In this document: positions 1 through 11,108 of the stretch, piece after piece
How positions within the stretch are numbered: the first letter of the stretch is position 1
Layout of the letters: every line of letters starts with the position of its first letter
Origin: Globisporangium splendens
Taxonomy: Eukaryota; Oomycota; Peronosporomycetes; Pythiales; Pythiaceae
DNA length: 64,000 nucleotides
Direction of reading: 5' to 3'
Assembly: GCA_006386115.1 (NCBI GenBank)
Contig: VFIW01000051.1
Span: 270,271 to 334,270, forward strand
Made by a program: the position numbers and the translations under genes
Notes under the pieces: model-generated
Database searches by the model: none
Seen by the model: only the letters and a program-made list of their open reading frames with translations
What the model was told of the DNA's origin: nothing

Positions 1-145
1 AAAATAGCCACATGAAAAGCATCAAATGCAAAGAAAACCAGTTTCCCCTACGGTTCGGGTCCACAGTGTCCTTTCCAACCTACACACGAAGCGGACACGC
101 AAACGAATGCCGACTTCCAACTGCACACAGACGTGACGAAACGAC

Positions 146-2257
146 TTAGTCGACTTCTTCCATGGTGCTCTCCTCCTCGTCCTCACCCTCAAGTGGTGGC
201 AAGTCGTCGATCGAGTCTTCAACAACGTCATCGTCGTCGTCGATGCTCAAACCGAGCTTGATGAGACGGTGGATGCGGCTGGCGAAGGTCGTTGGCTCGT
301 CCAAGCTGAAGCCAGAGGTCAACAACGATGTGTCGTACAGCAACCAGATCAAGTCCTTGACGGTCTTGTCGCTCTTGTCAGCGTCAGCCTTCTCACGGAG
401 CGACTTGATGATTGGGTGCAGTGGGTTGATCTCCATCGTCTTCTTCGACGTCATGTACGACGAGGTGCTGCTGTCACGAAGAGCTTGCGCCTTCATGATA
501 CGCTCCATGTTGGCCGACCAGCCGTATTCGCCAGTGACGAGCACACATGGAGACTCGACGATACGGTTCGAGATATCAACCTTCTCGACCTTGTCGTCAA
601 GGACTTCCTTGATGAGCTTGCACAAGCCGCTGGTGGCAGCCTTGGCCTCTTCGAAAGCCTTCTTCTCATCTTCACTCTCCTCCATCTTCAGACCTTCCTT
701 CGTGGCACTGATCAGCTTCTTGCCCTCGTACTCCTTCAACTGCTGAACAGCGTACTCATCGATAGCTTCAACCATGAAGATGACTTCGTACCCCTTCTTC
801 TTCAACTTCTCAATGAATGGCGAGTTCTCGACAGCCTTCTTGCTCTCACCAGTCACGTAGTAGATGCCTGGCTGGTTTTCTGGCATGCGCGAGATGTAGT
901 CATCGAGCGAGGTCAAGTCTTCCCCAGACTTGGTCGAGTGGTAGCGAAGGAGCTTGGCGATCTTGGTGCGGTTGGTCGAGTCTTCGTGGATACCGAGCTT
1001 CAAGTTCTTGCTGAACGCTTCGTAGAACGCCTTGTACTTGTCAGTGTCTTCGGCGAGCTCCGCGAACATCTCCAAGCACTTCTTGACCAAGTTCTTCTTG
1101 ATCACACGCAAGATCTTGTTCTGCTGGAGAGTTTCACGCGAAATGTTCAATGGCAAGTCTTCCGAGTCGACAACACCCTTCACGAACGACAAGTACTCAG
1201 GCATGAGCTCCTCGCAGTTGTCCATGATGAACACACGACGCACGTAAAGCTTGATGTTGTTGAGCTTCTTCTTGGCACCACCCTCAAACATGTCGAATGG
1301 AGCACGCTTTGGCGTGAACAAACACGCCTTGAACTCAAGCTGACCTTCAACCGAAAAGTGCTTCACAGCCGAGTGCTCCTCCCAGTCGTTGGTCAACGAC
1401 TTGTAGAACGAGGCGTACTCTTCGTGGGTCACATCCTCAGGCTTGCGCATCCAGATCGGCTTCTGCGAGTTGAGGTGGTCCCATTCGTGGGTCACTTCCT
1501 TGATCTTCTTCGTCTTCTTCTTCTTGTCACCGTCTTCCTCAGTGACTTCCTCGACGGTTGGCTTGTCATCATCGCCTTCCTCCTCTTCTTCTTCGTCATC
1601 CGTGACTTCCTTCTCTTCCGTCTTCTCGACGTACAGTTTGATTGGGAAACCAATGAACTCAGAGTGCTTCTTCACAAGATCCTTGATCTTGCGCTCTTCC
1701 AAGTATTCAAGCATGTCCTCCTTCAACTTCAACACAATGCGGGTACCACGCGCAATTGGCTCCGAAGTGTCTGGGGTCACAGTAAACGAACCACCAGCCG
1801 CGGATTCCCAAACGTATTGCTCGTCGTCGTTGTGCTTCGAGTGGACAACGACCTTGTCAGCGACAAGGTACGCAGAGTAGAAACCGACACCGAACTGACC
1901 GATCATACTGATATCGGCACCAGCAGCGAGCGCTTCCATGAAAGCCTTGGTGCCCGACTTGGCGATCGTACCCAAGTTGTTGATGAGGTCGGCCTTGGTC
2001 ATACCAATACCGGAGTCTTGGAGGGTCAACGTACCGTTGGCCTTGTCGGCGATGATCTTGATCTCCAAGTTCTTGTCCGAGTCCAGCACGGACGCGTCGG
2101 TCAGCGACGAGTAGCGGATCTTGTCGAGCGCATCCGAGGCGTTCGAGATCAGTTCACGCAGGAAAATGTCCTTGTTCGAGTAGAACGTGTTGATGATCAA
2201 ACTCAGCAGCTGGTTGATATCGGCCGAGAAGGCAAACGTTTCGGCTTCGGCGCTCAT
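146..2257 (-). CDS. HSP90: Cytosolic heat shock protein 90
   Basis: ATP-dependent homodimeric chaperone of the cytosol that matures kinases, receptors and other clients. The single 703-codon exon has the full family order: a GHKL ATPase domain at the N-terminus (motif [17 protein letters not shown] near residue 27, then DSGIGMT and [11 protein letters not shown]), an acidic/lysine-rich charged linker around residues 215-260, the middle domain with the catalytic-loop arginine region ([16 protein letters not shown]), and a C-terminal dimerisation domain ending in MEEVD, the docking tail for TPR co-chaperones. The MEEVD end and the absence of a signal peptide or KDEL place it in the cytosol. Length is normal for eukaryotic HSP90. 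The ATG at 2257 sits at the usual N-terminus. Several heat-shock-element-like sites lie upstream. The strand opposite carries a 732-codon open frame that is only a codon-bias shadow. Confidence 0.98.
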   Translation of the reverse strand: MSAEAETFAFSADINQLLSLIINTFYSNKDIFLRELISNASDALDKIRYSSLTDASVLDSDKNLEIKIIADKANGTLTLQDSGIGMTKADLINNLGTIAKSGTKAFMEALAAGADISMIGQFGVGFYSAYLVADKVVVHSKHNDDEQYVWESAAGGSFTVTPDTSEPIARGTRIVLKLKEDMLEYLEERKIKDLVKKHSEFIGFPIKLYVEKTEEKEVTDDEEEEEEGDDDKPTVEEVTEEDGDKKKKTKKIKEVTHEWDHLNSQKPIWMRKPEDVTHEEYASFYKSLTNDWEEHSAVKHFSVEGQLEFKACLFTPKRAPFDMFEGGAKKKLNNIKLYVRRVFIMDNCEELMPEYLSFVKGVVDSEDLPLNISRETLQQNKILRVIKKNLVKKCLEMFAELAEDTDKYKAFYEAFSKNLKLGIHEDSTNRTKIAKLLRYHSTKSGEDLTSLDDYISRMPENQPGIYYVTGESKKAVENSPFIEKLKKKGYEVIFMVEAIDEYAVQQLKEYEGKKLISATKEGLKMEESEDEKKAFEEAKAATSGLCKLIKEVLDDKVEKVDISNRIVESPCVLVTGEYGWSANMERIMKAQALRDSSTSSYMTSKKTMEINPLHPIIKSLREKADADKSDKTVKDLIWLLYDTSLLTSGFSLDEPTTFASRIHRLIKLGLSIDDDDDVVEDSIDDLPPLEGEDEEESTMEEVD

Positions 2258-4225
2258 GGTGGAGATTGCTGTTCCTTGGAAGAGAGAGGGGTCGGCTTGG
2301 TGCTTCTGCTTATCTACCGGAGTGGAAATTCAAGAATGAGGATGCGGAATGCCATGCGATGGCTCGAGGGCAGTCGCCAAAAGCAGAGGCCATCGTGCCG
2401 CTGCAAAGCGAGCCAAAAGCAAAGACCATCACTCTGCAAAGGAAACAAAGTCTCGAAGGTCTGTTAGCAGGGCACCCAAATCTTTCTGTAGTTTTTCTCC
2501 CCCTAATGAATCTATGTCGGGCAAGGCGACGTGGATACTTGCGGTCTTTGTGCGGCGTGTTGGAGAGGACATGTTCGCTGCGTCATCGCGCCTGACATCG
2601 AAGATTCTAGATCTGTTTTAAACATCGAACGGTGGAAGAACGCGGTAACGCAACCGCTCGAGTTGCAGTTGATGCTGCAACACGCATCAAGTTGTCTCGA
2701 ATATGCATTTTAGAAGGGATCAGACAATAGTAAACTGATAGAATTAGGTTTTGCCAAGAGGCACCTCCACTCGTTTTCAGAGAGATGGAACAGCTGCAGT
2801 TATGTTTCTCTCACTACGTTGCAAGCGAAAGAGTGATGGTGCTGCGTGGGTGATTGGGTGAAACCGGCAGACGAATGATCTCCTGCGATCTGTGGCTGAC
2901 CTGATGGAATGGCGACGGATGGCGCTGCGGCTCGAACGTTCTAGATGGAGACACGCGTCCTGATGCAGCGGGTGTTTCACGAGCGCGCGGCTATTGTTTC
3001 TAGAATCCCACAGACGACGCACTAGCTGGATGGCTGACTGTCTGTAGCTGGTGGATGGCTGCTGATGCAGGGAAGAGATCTCTTGCTACGATTCCGAACG
3101 TCGTCGGAGAATGCTGGTGATTGATTAGATGCGACTTGTGAGCGGTGCAGTCGACACGTGGGGTTTGCTTGCTGTTTACGCGTTAAGAGGGTAAGTTGGT
3201 GAGCTTGTGGTCGTCTATACGATGTGTGAGGTGCATGCATGTAGTGCAATGTTGGTGCAGGGGTGCTGCTGCTGCTGGAGGCGGAGTGATCGATTGGATG
3301 CAATGTTGAGCGTTCAATGGGTGCTTTACATACATGTACGACGTCGCCTTTCATGCAAGACTCAGAGCGGGCAGTGAAGGGTTTCGCTGCAGCGCATCGA
3401 ATGAAGTGTTAGTGAAGCGGTTCGGCGTTGCGCAACGAAGACGGTGTTCTGGGATTGAATTGCAATGCCGTGTTGCGAGTATGACACGAATTAAGTGCCA
3501 CTGAAGCGCTCTTTGTAGGCTGGGCTCGATTGGATGCGTGCACGGGGGTATATGCAAGGCGGGTAGTAACTTTACGCACGCACCCCATTGCGATTGACGC
3601 AAGGAACGGAGGAGGGCAGCGGCGAGCGCCGTACGCTGAAGTGAGCATTGAACGAGCGTAGTCTTGCGTCTCCTGCGTTGCGCACCAAAGACACTGCTCG
3701 AGAAAGGGATGTCGCATTGCAAGTACAGTGCGAAGTTTGAGTTTTGCTGAGTGACCAATCTTGTATTGTTTGAGCCCGAATGGTAGCGTCCAAGCGATGT
3801 GTGCAATGCGAGTCGCATCCTTACGCATGCTCCACCGCGCATCTGGTGCAAGACACACGAAGAGTTCACATCTGGTTGCTGTGTCTTTGGAACAAGCACC
3901 CTCTTCTATTGGGACGAAAAGCGCATGCTATGTTAACAAGTGTAGTGCATTCGCTAAGCTGCCATTTGATCGAGATTCGTTAATAACTCCCTCCCTCTCA
4001 TTCCAACATAAATGTGCACTTGCTTTCTAAATGCGCATCAATCATTTCCAATTCAAATGTGAACCAGCAGCACGGCCATTCGCAGGAAATCTCAACACAT
4101 GCACCTTTCCACAAAACAAACGCAATCGATTGCATGGATCAAAAACGCCTCGTTTTGATGTTTTTTCTATGCGTCTTGCTTCTTGTCAGTCGCTACTAAA
4201 AAATCGTTCGACTTGCGGAGCAAAC
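2258..4225. other. Intergenic region between HSP90 and the kinase-like gene
   Basis: About 2 kb without a supportable gene. The part near 2258 is the HSP90 promoter. Open frames of up to 182 codons on the minus strand around 3350-3900 are low-complexity in composition, overlap each other in two frames and resemble no family I know, so I do not call them. Confidence 0.5.
2326..3008 (-). promoter_or_regulatory. Cluster of heat-shock-element-like sites upstream of HSP90
   Basis: Heat shock factor binds alternating GAA/TTC pentamers. Four matches are visible in the 750 bp upstream of the HSP90 start: TTCAAGAA at 2329-2336 (about 70 bp from the ATG), GAAGATTCTAGAT at 2600-2612, GAACGTTCTAGAT at 2934-2946, and TTCTAGAA at 2998-3005. 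The second and third hold three correctly spaced half-sites, the last being GA only. Heat control of HSP90 by such sites is general in eukaryotes. Their use here is inferred from sequence. Confidence 0.5.
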
Positions 4226-5392
4226 TTAAACCAAGTGGATGAGAGCATACAAGATCGCACCACATCCGATCATGAGCACAGGTGTGTCCATCGTGTGCGG
4301 CGCCGTGGCTTCGGCGTACGCCATCGTTGGCGGCAGGATGAGCATCGCCAAGAGCACTTGCGTGAAGTTGCCGAAGTCTGCGTACTGCATCGCAGGGAAG
4401 ATCATGCCCGAGAGGAACACGCACGCACTGCCTTCCCAGCTGCGAGTGTACTTGTTCTTGGAGAAGCAGCTGTGGGTCTTGTACTTGTGTTTGCCCCAAG
4501 TAATGCCCACAGGCTCAGCGAGACCATCGCCGATGCCCGTGATGAACACGATGATGAACGTCAACGCACCTTGGTCAGCGAATAACCACTTGAAGAACAT
4601 CAAGATGAACATGCCTGGCGCGATGTTGCCGAGAATGATCCACTTCAACGTGTGTGGGCGGTCTTCAGGGCGGTCCAGCGAGTTGAACTGCAACATGAAG
4701 AAGCTCGAGCGCTCACGGATCGGCTTGATGAGCACGAGGAAACCGAGCATGGTGAAGAAATCACCCCACGCAAGCGACAATGGACCAGAGAATTCCGATT
4801 TGATCACCAATGGCACCATGTACGCCGCAAAGTGCTGCAACTTACGAGTGTAGTTGACCTTGAACTTGGACGACTTGTTCGTGATAATGTAACCCTTGGC
4901 ATCGACTTCGCAGTAGCGACGGCAGATGACGCCACCAATAAGCGACACCGCCATCATCACAAACAACTTTGGCAACTGCGCCAGCCAGAAGCGGGACATG
5001 GTCAGCAATTCTGGCTGGTACAAGTGGGTCAAGATGATCATCACCACAAAGTACACGATCATGCCGAGCAAGAAGACAAAGTCGAACGTCTGGCGCCAGC
5101 TCTTCTGGTAATCGCCGGCGACTTCCCCTTCCTCGACAAGCGACGACTTTGGTTGCTCAATCGGCTTCAATGGGGTCTCTTCGTTCGCATGGTGGTGGTG
5201 GTGCGCCGACGTGAAGCGAGGCAGCGGCTGTGGCACCTTCCACACGAGACGGAGCAGCACGTAAATGAGCAAGAGCGACACGACGGGGAGCAGACCGATG
5301 ACGGCCGACTCAACCTTGGTGATGTTCTCTGGCCAGACAGCCACGACGGCAGGCACTGTCGCTACAGGCACTTCAGCAGTCACGTTGCTCAT
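4226..5392 (-). CDS. Polyprenol/phytol-kinase-like integral membrane protein, copy A
   Basis: Multi-pass membrane protein of the dolichol kinase/phytol kinase/CDP-diglyceride synthetase-like superfamily, which uses a nucleotide triphosphate (CTP in known members) to phosphorylate a lipid alcohol, normally in ER or organelle membranes. Visible hallmarks are the TRKLQHF motif after the first hydrophobic segments, a GDGLAEPVG motif followed by WGKHKYKT in the C-terminal third, then KYTRSWEGSACVF; these resemble the conserved Arg-Lys-His, Gly-Asp and Lys/Gly-Ser patches of phytol kinases. An N-terminal single-pass segment and a soluble linker of about 70 residues precede the core. I use the ATG at 5392 (MSNVTAEV) because it aligns with the start of the paralogue at 18.7-19.9 kb; an in-frame ATG also exists at 5482. 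The substrate cannot be told from sequence. Confidence 0.75.
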   Translation of the reverse strand: MSNVTAEVPVATVPAVVAVWPENITKVESAVIGLLPVVSLLLIYVLLRLVWKVPQPLPRFTSAHHHHHANEETPLKPIEQPKSSLVEEGEVAGDYQKSWRQTFDFVFLLGMIVYFVVMIILTHLYQPELLTMSRFWLAQLPKLFVMMAVSLIGGVICRRYCEVDAKGYIITNKSSKFKVNYTRKLQHFAAYMVPLVIKSEFSGPLSLAWGDFFTMLGFLVLIKPIRERSSFFMLQFNSLDRPEDRPHTLKWIILGNIAPGMFILMFFKWLFADQGALTFIIVFITGIGDGLAEPVGITWGKHKYKTHSCFSKNKYTRSWEGSACVFLSGMIFPAMQYADFGNFTQVLLAMLILPPTMAYAEATAPHTMDTPVLMIGCGAILYALIHLV

Positions 5393-6994
5393 TCTTCTTC
5401 CTTCTTCCGACGACAGCTGCTGGAGACGTGCGTTGAAGCGAGCGAATTGCGAAATGGGCTGCGGGAAACCAGGTGGAGGCACGAGTCAAGCGCACCAGCC
5501 AGTAAAACCTCGCAAGATACGCCAAAGATACTTGGTGCATGTGTTGGCTGCTAAATAAAACCTTAACACGGCTGAGTTGGGGACGGAATGATGGTGCGAG
5601 ATGTGCTGGAGATTTTTGTCAACAAGCGCGGGACAGCGAGTTTAAAGCGAGGGAGACCGACCAACCTGAGTTCTGGTTCAATGCTCTATGGCGGATGGGT
5701 GGTGGCGAAGGACGGACAACATTGTCGCTGAGCATAACAGGCGAGCGGCTGCGCACCAGCCACCGGGAAATCCCCTTCGAGTGAGGTGTGCAGCAGCGCA
5801 TGCTGTCACGGTCGGCGTCGCTGACAGGTCAAGTGGGCTTTCACTTGTTTACAATCGCATCGAGAGTGCGGCGATTGTTTCTTTTTTGCAAAGTGAAGAT
5901 CTGGGTTCGCATGTCGCATGTCGCCACTGGCACCTGGGTATAGTCAGCATTGCGAACACGAACCTTGTGATTGTTATGCAGTCTCCGCGTCACCGATTAG
6001 CCTGCCACGCGTGCATGTCGCGAACCAAAGATTCGAGCGCAGTGGCGTTTCCGCGAAAGCGCTCGCTCGCATTCGCAATTGACGCATCCGATGCGTCCAT
6101 TGAATCTTGCGAGGGGGACCACATGGTGTCAGCAATACATGAGGACCTCGGGTTTAGGAGCGTCGGTTCGATGCTTTTTCTGAAGCAGCGTCGCGAAAAC
6201 GAGCACTGGCGTATGTGTGGGGAGAGGTCCAGAACGCCAATGGGTGCAACTACGTCAGGCTGTGTCAGGTGCGGATGGCTGGACGCGGGCCAGTCAGAGT
6301 GCTTACGCTGGTGGCGGGAGCGTGGGACCAAGAGCCTCCCCGTGGGATCTTCATGAGGCGCGTGATGAGGACCTCACCCAATAAGAAGGAGCAAGTGGGT
6401 TCTGAAAACACACCGCACACATTCGCGCGTTCAAAGTCCGTTTCGCTGGTGCTGGTGGTGTGCGAAGGAGCGTCCATTCGGATCTCTTCGGTCTCGACAA
6501 GGTCCGATCTGGCCGATTTCTGCAAGCGCTGGCGACTGGCGCCTTTCGTCACTCGTCCACTGTAGTTCAGCGCATGCTGTATTCCTTTTTTTCGTGTACG
6601 CAGCATGGTTGCCACGTCTACGGTGGCGCGGGCAAACTTGAATCGCATGGTTGGATGCTGGCAGGTCGAGTGCGTGGGTGGCAAAAGGCGTATGGCGGTC
6701 GGTGTGGGCGATCGATGGCATTTTCAGTTGACTGCTCCTGAATATTGGGCAAACTTCTGGCGATATGCAATGCACTGTGTTGGGCTTTGCTGTGGTATCC
6801 TAGGCGATGCATTTCAACTTATCCAGTCGCTCTTGTCTGTGCCAGGCCACCAAATATCACCAGCAAGGTGCAAGCGTACAGCTCGGGCATATGGTGTTTC
6901 TGATTAGCTGATTGCCTAACATGACTACGTTGCTCATGCACGCCTGTCGCTTTGTATCCACTTGAATTCAGGCTTCGATTGGTGTGCAAGAACT
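5393..6994. other. Intergenic region, no supportable gene
   Basis: About 1.6 kb between the 5' end of the kinase-like gene and the 3' end of the ZNF830-like gene. Open frames of up to 222 codons occur on both strands but overlap, have no domain-like pattern and no clear splice structure. The part next to 5393 should contain the promoter of the upstream gene. Confidence 0.45.
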
Positions 6995-7818
6995 CTAGAA
7001 GCCTCTCGAGCGCCAGTTGCACGGATCAAAGTCGTCGTCGTCGTCCCCGGAGCTTTCGACTTTCGCGACTCTCCGCTTCTTCTTGACATGCTTCTGGAAT
7101 GCATTCGCAACGACTTGCTCAGTGGCTTCTTCCTCCACGTCCACGCCACTGCTGCCGCTTGTAGAAGTAGCCGTGACTGTCGTTGTGGCTGATGATGATA
7201 CTTCTTCTGCTGCAGGAGCGTCTCGCTTTGTGGCATCCTTGCTTCCTAACTTTGCGGCTCGCTCGAGCACTATCCGGTATCGATCCACATACTCCATGTT
7301 CTCCAGCTGCTCAACGGCTTCTTTCTCCTTTGCTTCTTCCTGTTGGATCTCCAACTCTTTCTCTTCCTGCTCTTCCACCTCAGCGACGAATTCCTGGAAT
7401 TGCTCCCAATCCTGCTCCAACTGTTTCTCCGCGACCTGCTTGATGTCGATATTGCGTGCTTTCGCATCGGCGAGCGAGTCGTCAAAGAAACCAGCAGGGA
7501 TCGACGTCTTCATGGCGGCGGTCTCTCTATGCGACACAAAATGGAGCATCAGGTTATACACATTAAACACCAATACCCGCGACTGCTTTAACGGAAGCAC
7601 TCGCATCCAAATAATGACCATCTCGACTGGACTGCTTACGCTGAGGTGGAAGGCTTGGGTCCCTGGCTCACGCCATTGGACGCATGCGCTGCTGCCGCAG
7701 ATCCATCAGCACCACCAACGCTCTTTTCTGCTGTATGGGGGTGCTTTACGTGCTTCGCCTGGGTCTTCTCCTTGGACTCCTTCATCAGTCGGCGCAGCTC
7801 ATCCTGTCGCGTCGCCAT
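6995..7818 (-). CDS. ZNF830: ZNF830/CCDC16-like nuclear protein lacking the zinc finger
   Basis: Two exons on the minus strand, 7818-7640 and 7526-6995. The 113-nt intron has donor GTAAGC and acceptor CATAG, and only this acceptor keeps the frame. The 236-residue product begins with MATRQDELRRLMKE, matches the ZNF830 pattern ELRRLMKE, and after the intron has PAGFFDDSLADAKAR (PEGFFDD-D-DAR in the family), a long coiled coil (EQDWEQFQEFVAEVEEQEEK), a second helical section with YVDRYRIVLERAAKL, and an acidic tail ending FDPCNWRSRGF, like the family ending DLLSQDWR. ZNF830 works in the nucleus with pre-mRNA splicing factors. The C2H2 finger that should lie between the first motif and FFDD is absent, and the intron is too short to hide it. 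Confidence 0.7.
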
Positions 7819-7950
7819 CTCCTTCCTTTCGTTGCTTTCAACCTTTTGACCGAAAGAGTGAAGCTCGAGCCGGATAAGCCGATTCGCAAACAGGCAAAAA
7901 CAACGGGCCGAGCCGAGCCGGCTCGTTGATGTTTGAGATGCGAGTGTTTG

Positions 7951-8566
7951 TCAATGGAAAGGAAACTTGTTGTGCGAAAATGCAGAATTGGGGTTCCACG
8001 CACACAGACTCAAGAGCGAAGGCAATGCGCATACGTGTGGCTTCATGCGCTCCCAAGTCTCACCGTCAATTTGTTGGCGCTCGCGTGCTGTCTGCGAGCG
8101 CTGTACGCTCCGCGATTGCCAATTTACAAGCTTGCGCACGGCTGTTTGATACGCTTGTAACGACACAACTTCCTTTCGAGCATCGAGAATAAGCAGAGGA
8201 TCACTTCAAGTGCCTCTGTGGTAGTCGTGGCGGCGCTCGTTGCTGAGGGTGATTTACTGAGCTCTTCGGCAGAGCCAGTGAAGGTGACGCCCTCTGGGAT
8301 GGATACCTCGCGGACGGCTTGAAGCGCTTCTGTTGGCGAGATGGTTTTGACTTGACTGGCGCCGTCGTATCGATGCTGGCAGGATTGATTGCAGGAGCGA
8401 CGGCGGGGGATGTTGCAGACACGGCGTGGAAGGCGAGCGCTGTTGCGAGGGAGAACGAGAAGACCGTGGTGACCTTCACGTCGACTGGCTGTTGTTGTTG
8501 TTGCTGTGAGCGGTGTTTGAGCTGAGGAGAACAAGTTGTGTTGTGAATCAGCAGAGGGGAAACCAC
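7951..8566 (-). pseudogene. Possible unrecognised gene, broken or wrongly read
   Basis: Overlapping minus-strand frames have a protein-like look but do not form one clean gene. One frame reads ISPTEALQAVREVSIPEG and continues to TTTTEALE near 8200. A second frame, starting just after, reads DPLLILDARKEVVSLQAY and runs as a helix-rich, charged stretch to RERQQID near 8057, where a GTGAGA donor is present. A one-base change near 8198 would join the two frames. Poly-glutamine from a CAA/CAG run lies near 8500. No family was recognised. It could be a real spliced gene, a decayed gene or a base-call error. It lies head-on to the start of the ZNF830-like gene, whose promoter it would overlap. Confidence 0.25.
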
Positions 8567-9170
8567 GCGTTGGGGTTAGTGCATTCTCATCGCAAGTGCA
8601 GCTTGGTTTTCGATGATCTCATCATCTAGGTTTCAGCTGCTGATCAAGCTAGTGGTACCCCACAATGGGGGCTGTTTTGACAAAGAAGACGGCTTTTGCG
8701 CTCGTGGGTCTTCAAAGATGTTGATACGCACTTTTCGTAGCTGCAAGAGTTTGCATCTAAGTATGGTCCTGAAACCATTAGGTGATCGACATCAGAAATC
8801 TCCCATGCTCGCATCACTCATACGTGCTTGCTGCGTACTCTCTTCCAAGATCCACGAAGCTATTGTCAGGTTCGATGGCTCTGGATCACCGTTTAAAATC
8901 TAGTCTTGTCAGCGGAAGCTTTGCGTTCTTAACGAGCACCTGCCACCCTTCTCTTGGCCATGTCATCCATGTGCGCGTGTGCTTTTTCACTCGCGCATCG
9001 CCTTCCTGTTTCGACTTTGCATCTTGAGCTCCGTTGAACAAAAACAGAGTGATGATCTTAATCCGTCAACTTGATGACGTCAATCTGTCAGTGCATCAAC
9101 AGCTGGTCACGATGACGCGACAGAAAATTGATTGACGGAAGTGATTTGACTCTGGAAAGCTCAGAGCTCA
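8567..9170. other. Intergenic region, no gene seen
   Basis: About 600 bp of mixed composition with only short open frames. Its right end should carry the promoter of the alpha/beta hydrolase. Confidence 0.5.
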
Positions 9171-9184
9171 TCATTTGCCGATTC
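9171..9184 (+). promoter_or_regulatory. Oomycete initiator-like element before the hydrolase
   Basis: TCATTTGCCGATTC lies 62 bp before the ATG at 9233 and matches 11 of 14 positions of the oomycete initiator consensus (TCAYTYYNCAWTTT). The position is right for a transcription start. The match is imperfect, so it is a candidate only. Confidence 0.35.
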
Positions 9185-9232
9185 TCTGTCTTCAGCACGC
9201 GCTCTTTCTTCTTCCCTCTGTCTTTGGTGCCA

Positions 9233-10135
9233 ATGAGTTCCCAGGAGCAGCCTTCAAAGCGCACGCGTCCACCGCCACTCCCAGAGCTGCGCTCGTTCGA
9301 CGTCGAGGGCAAATGCGTCATCAAGTACTTCGACCTACAGCCTGCAGCCCACTCGCCGTCGTCGTCGCCGACGATCGTGCTCGTTCACGGCGCTCCAGGC
9401 ACGTACAAGGACTTTCGGTACCTGTCGCCGTTGCTGCTGGAGAAGAACGCACGCGTGGTTGGCATCAATTTGCCTGGATTCGGCGGCTCTGAAGTGCTCG
9501 ACACGGCGAATTACTACGAACACATCTCGGCGATAGGCGCGGCGAAGATCGTGTACGAAGTGCTCGCGCAGCTCTGCAGAGACGAGCAGAATGTGTTCAT
9601 TGTCGGCCATTCGTTTGGCGGCCACACCACGATCAACCTCGCAGCGTTGAACCTCGAGAAAACCAAGGTGAACCTTCGCGGCATCGCGCTTCTAGCCTCG
9701 GCTGGTCATCGCCCACATCGAACGCTGTGGCCCGCGACGAGTGCTGTGTTCACCAAGGTGGTGAGCTCCGAGATCCCGATCGTGTCGTCTGCTGCGCAGT
9801 CGTTAGTCCACGTTGTGTATACGAAAGTCGTCGGGTTCCCGAACAACGAGCCCACGAGCCACTACGTGTCTTCGCTCGTGAGAAGCAGCACAACCGACTA
9901 CGAGCTCTTTGACGAACATGTGAAGAAAGTTGCGCATATCCCCGCGTTTGTGGCTTGGGCCAAGGACGACGTGCACATCGAAGAAGAGATTTCCCAAAAA
10001 GTGAGCGACGCGCTGCACCCAGGACCTCGCTTTACGTTCGACAAAGGTGGACACAATATTCAGAAAACGCAAGCCGAGCTGCTCGCAGAGGAGCTCCCAA
10101 AGTGGACTGCGGAGGTCATCGCGAGTGCCAATTAA
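9233..10135 (+). CDS. Alpha/beta hydrolase
   Basis: Single-exon, 300-residue alpha/beta-hydrolase-fold enzyme of unknown substrate. The oxyanion-hole region is LVHGAPGTYKDF, the nucleophile elbow is GHSFGG (Ser in GxSxG), the acid is probably the Asp in AWAKDDVHIE, and the base is the His in GGHNIQ near the C-terminus, so the triad appears complete. The arrangement resembles small-molecule hydrolases of the MhpC/epoxide-hydrolase type; lipase or haloperoxidase-like activity is equally possible. I start at the ATG at 9233 (MSSQEQPSK) because the in-frame extension upstream begins before the initiator-like element and is poorly conserved in character. No signal peptide is seen with this start, so a cytosolic location is likely. 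Confidence 0.8.
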   Translation: MSSQEQPSKRTRPPPLPELRSFDVEGKCVIKYFDLQPAAHSPSSSPTIVLVHGAPGTYKDFRYLSPLLLEKNARVVGINLPGFGGSEVLDTANYYEHISAIGAAKIVYEVLAQLCRDEQNVFIVGHSFGGHTTINLAALNLEKTKVNLRGIALLASAGHRPHRTLWPATSAVFTKVVSSEIPIVSSAAQSLVHVVYTKVVGFPNNEPTSHYVSSLVRSSTTDYELFDEHVKKVAHIPAFVAWAKDDVHIEEEISQKVSDALHPGPRFTFDKGGHNIQKTQAELLAEELPKWTAEVIASAN

Positions 10136-10255
10136 CATTGTCAAGTAGTATGCATTTTCTGTTTTTCATTACGATTGCGAGGTTAAGCATCAATACGTGT
10201 GTTTATTGCATTGGAATTCGAAACTAGCAGGTGATTGTGCGAGAGTGTTATCCAT

Positions 10256-10774
10256 TTAATGGCTCAGGTCGCTCAGACTCGGGTGGTCATCTGGGCGACG
10301 GCCCTGCGGCCAGTGGTACTTGCGCTCCTGCTCCTCGATCGCGACGTCGTTGATCGACGCGAAGCGCTTCGCCATGTAGCCCTTGTCGTCGAACTCCCAG
10401 TTCTCGTTGCCGTACGCGCGGTACCACTGCTTCTCGCTCACACTGAACCACTCGTACGCGAAGCGTACAGCGATGCGGTTGCCGTCGAACGCGAAGAGCT
10501 CCTTGATGAGTCGATACTCGCTCTCGCCGCTCCACTTGTGCGTGAGGAACGCCTCAATCTCTTGGCGGCCGCGGATGAACTCGGAGCGGTTGCGCCACTG
10601 GCTGTCGACGGTGTACGCCTGAGCGACTTTGTGTGGGTCGCGCGAGTTCCATGCGTCTTCGGCTGCGCGCACTTTGAGCGCTGCGGATTCGCGCGTGAAC
10701 GGCGGGAGCGGTCCACGCGGAGGCTCGTCGGTGGTGTTCTTGGGGATCTGAGCCATTTCGAATGGTGTTGCCAT
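10256..10774 (-). CDS. NTF2-like/SnoaL-type protein (DUF1348), copy 1
   Basis: A 172-residue protein of the NTF2-like fold in the DUF1348 group: [20 protein letters not shown] at the start, then a [18 protein letters not shown] section and a tryptophan-rich end with EKYHWPQG-like [10 protein letters not shown] character (here [11 protein letters not shown]). Members have a cone-shaped pocket, but the function of this group is not established. The ATG at 10774 (MATPFEMAQ) is chosen because homology with copy 2 begins a few residues later. The open frame continues upstream for 100 codons without resemblance to copy 2. Copy 2 lies at 11607-12194 in the opposite direction; the proteins differ at only about six positions after residue 10. 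The present copy lacks the presequence of copy 2. Confidence 0.8.
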   Translation of the reverse strand: MATPFEMAQIPKNTTDEPPRGPLPPFTRESAALKVRAAEDAWNSRDPHKVAQAYTVDSQWRNRSEFIRGRQEIEAFLTHKWSGESEYRLIKELFAFDGNRIAVRFAYEWFSVSEKQWYRAYGNENWEFDDKGYMAKRFASINDVAIEEQERKYHWPQGRRPDDHPSLSDLSH

Positions 10775-11108
10775 TGAGACTTGAGGTGCTGTGGCTGTTT
10801 GATGGAAGATTGGCAAGTGAGCTGGAAGAGATCGTACTTGCTGTTTGAATTCCGCCACCTTGACCGGCTGATGATTACTGCGCTTGCATGATTGGAGTCC
10901 CGAATCATGCCTCGGAACCAACGCACTTTGAGGCAGGTGGGTACATGAATCCTTCCTTCTGCATGCATCTGCCAGTGACACCAAGCAGTTGTCTGTGCTG
11001 ATTGGCATAAGCGTTCGGGAATGAAACAAAGCGCAACTCACTACTCTGATGAGTGTGTGCCTCTTTCTCTTCATGGCACATAGATGAGTGAGAATTGAGG
11101 CACATGAT

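Noticed and set aside
269..2467. 732-codon open frame opposite HSP90
   Set aside because: Antisense shadow produced by the strong third-position GC bias of HSP90; the protein is leucine/valine-rich nonsense.
3351..3899. 182-codon minus-strand frame
   Set aside because: Overlaps another long frame, has no domain pattern and lies in non-coding-looking sequence.
5688..6356. 222-codon plus-strand frame
   Set aside because: No family resemblance and overlapped by open frames on the other strand.
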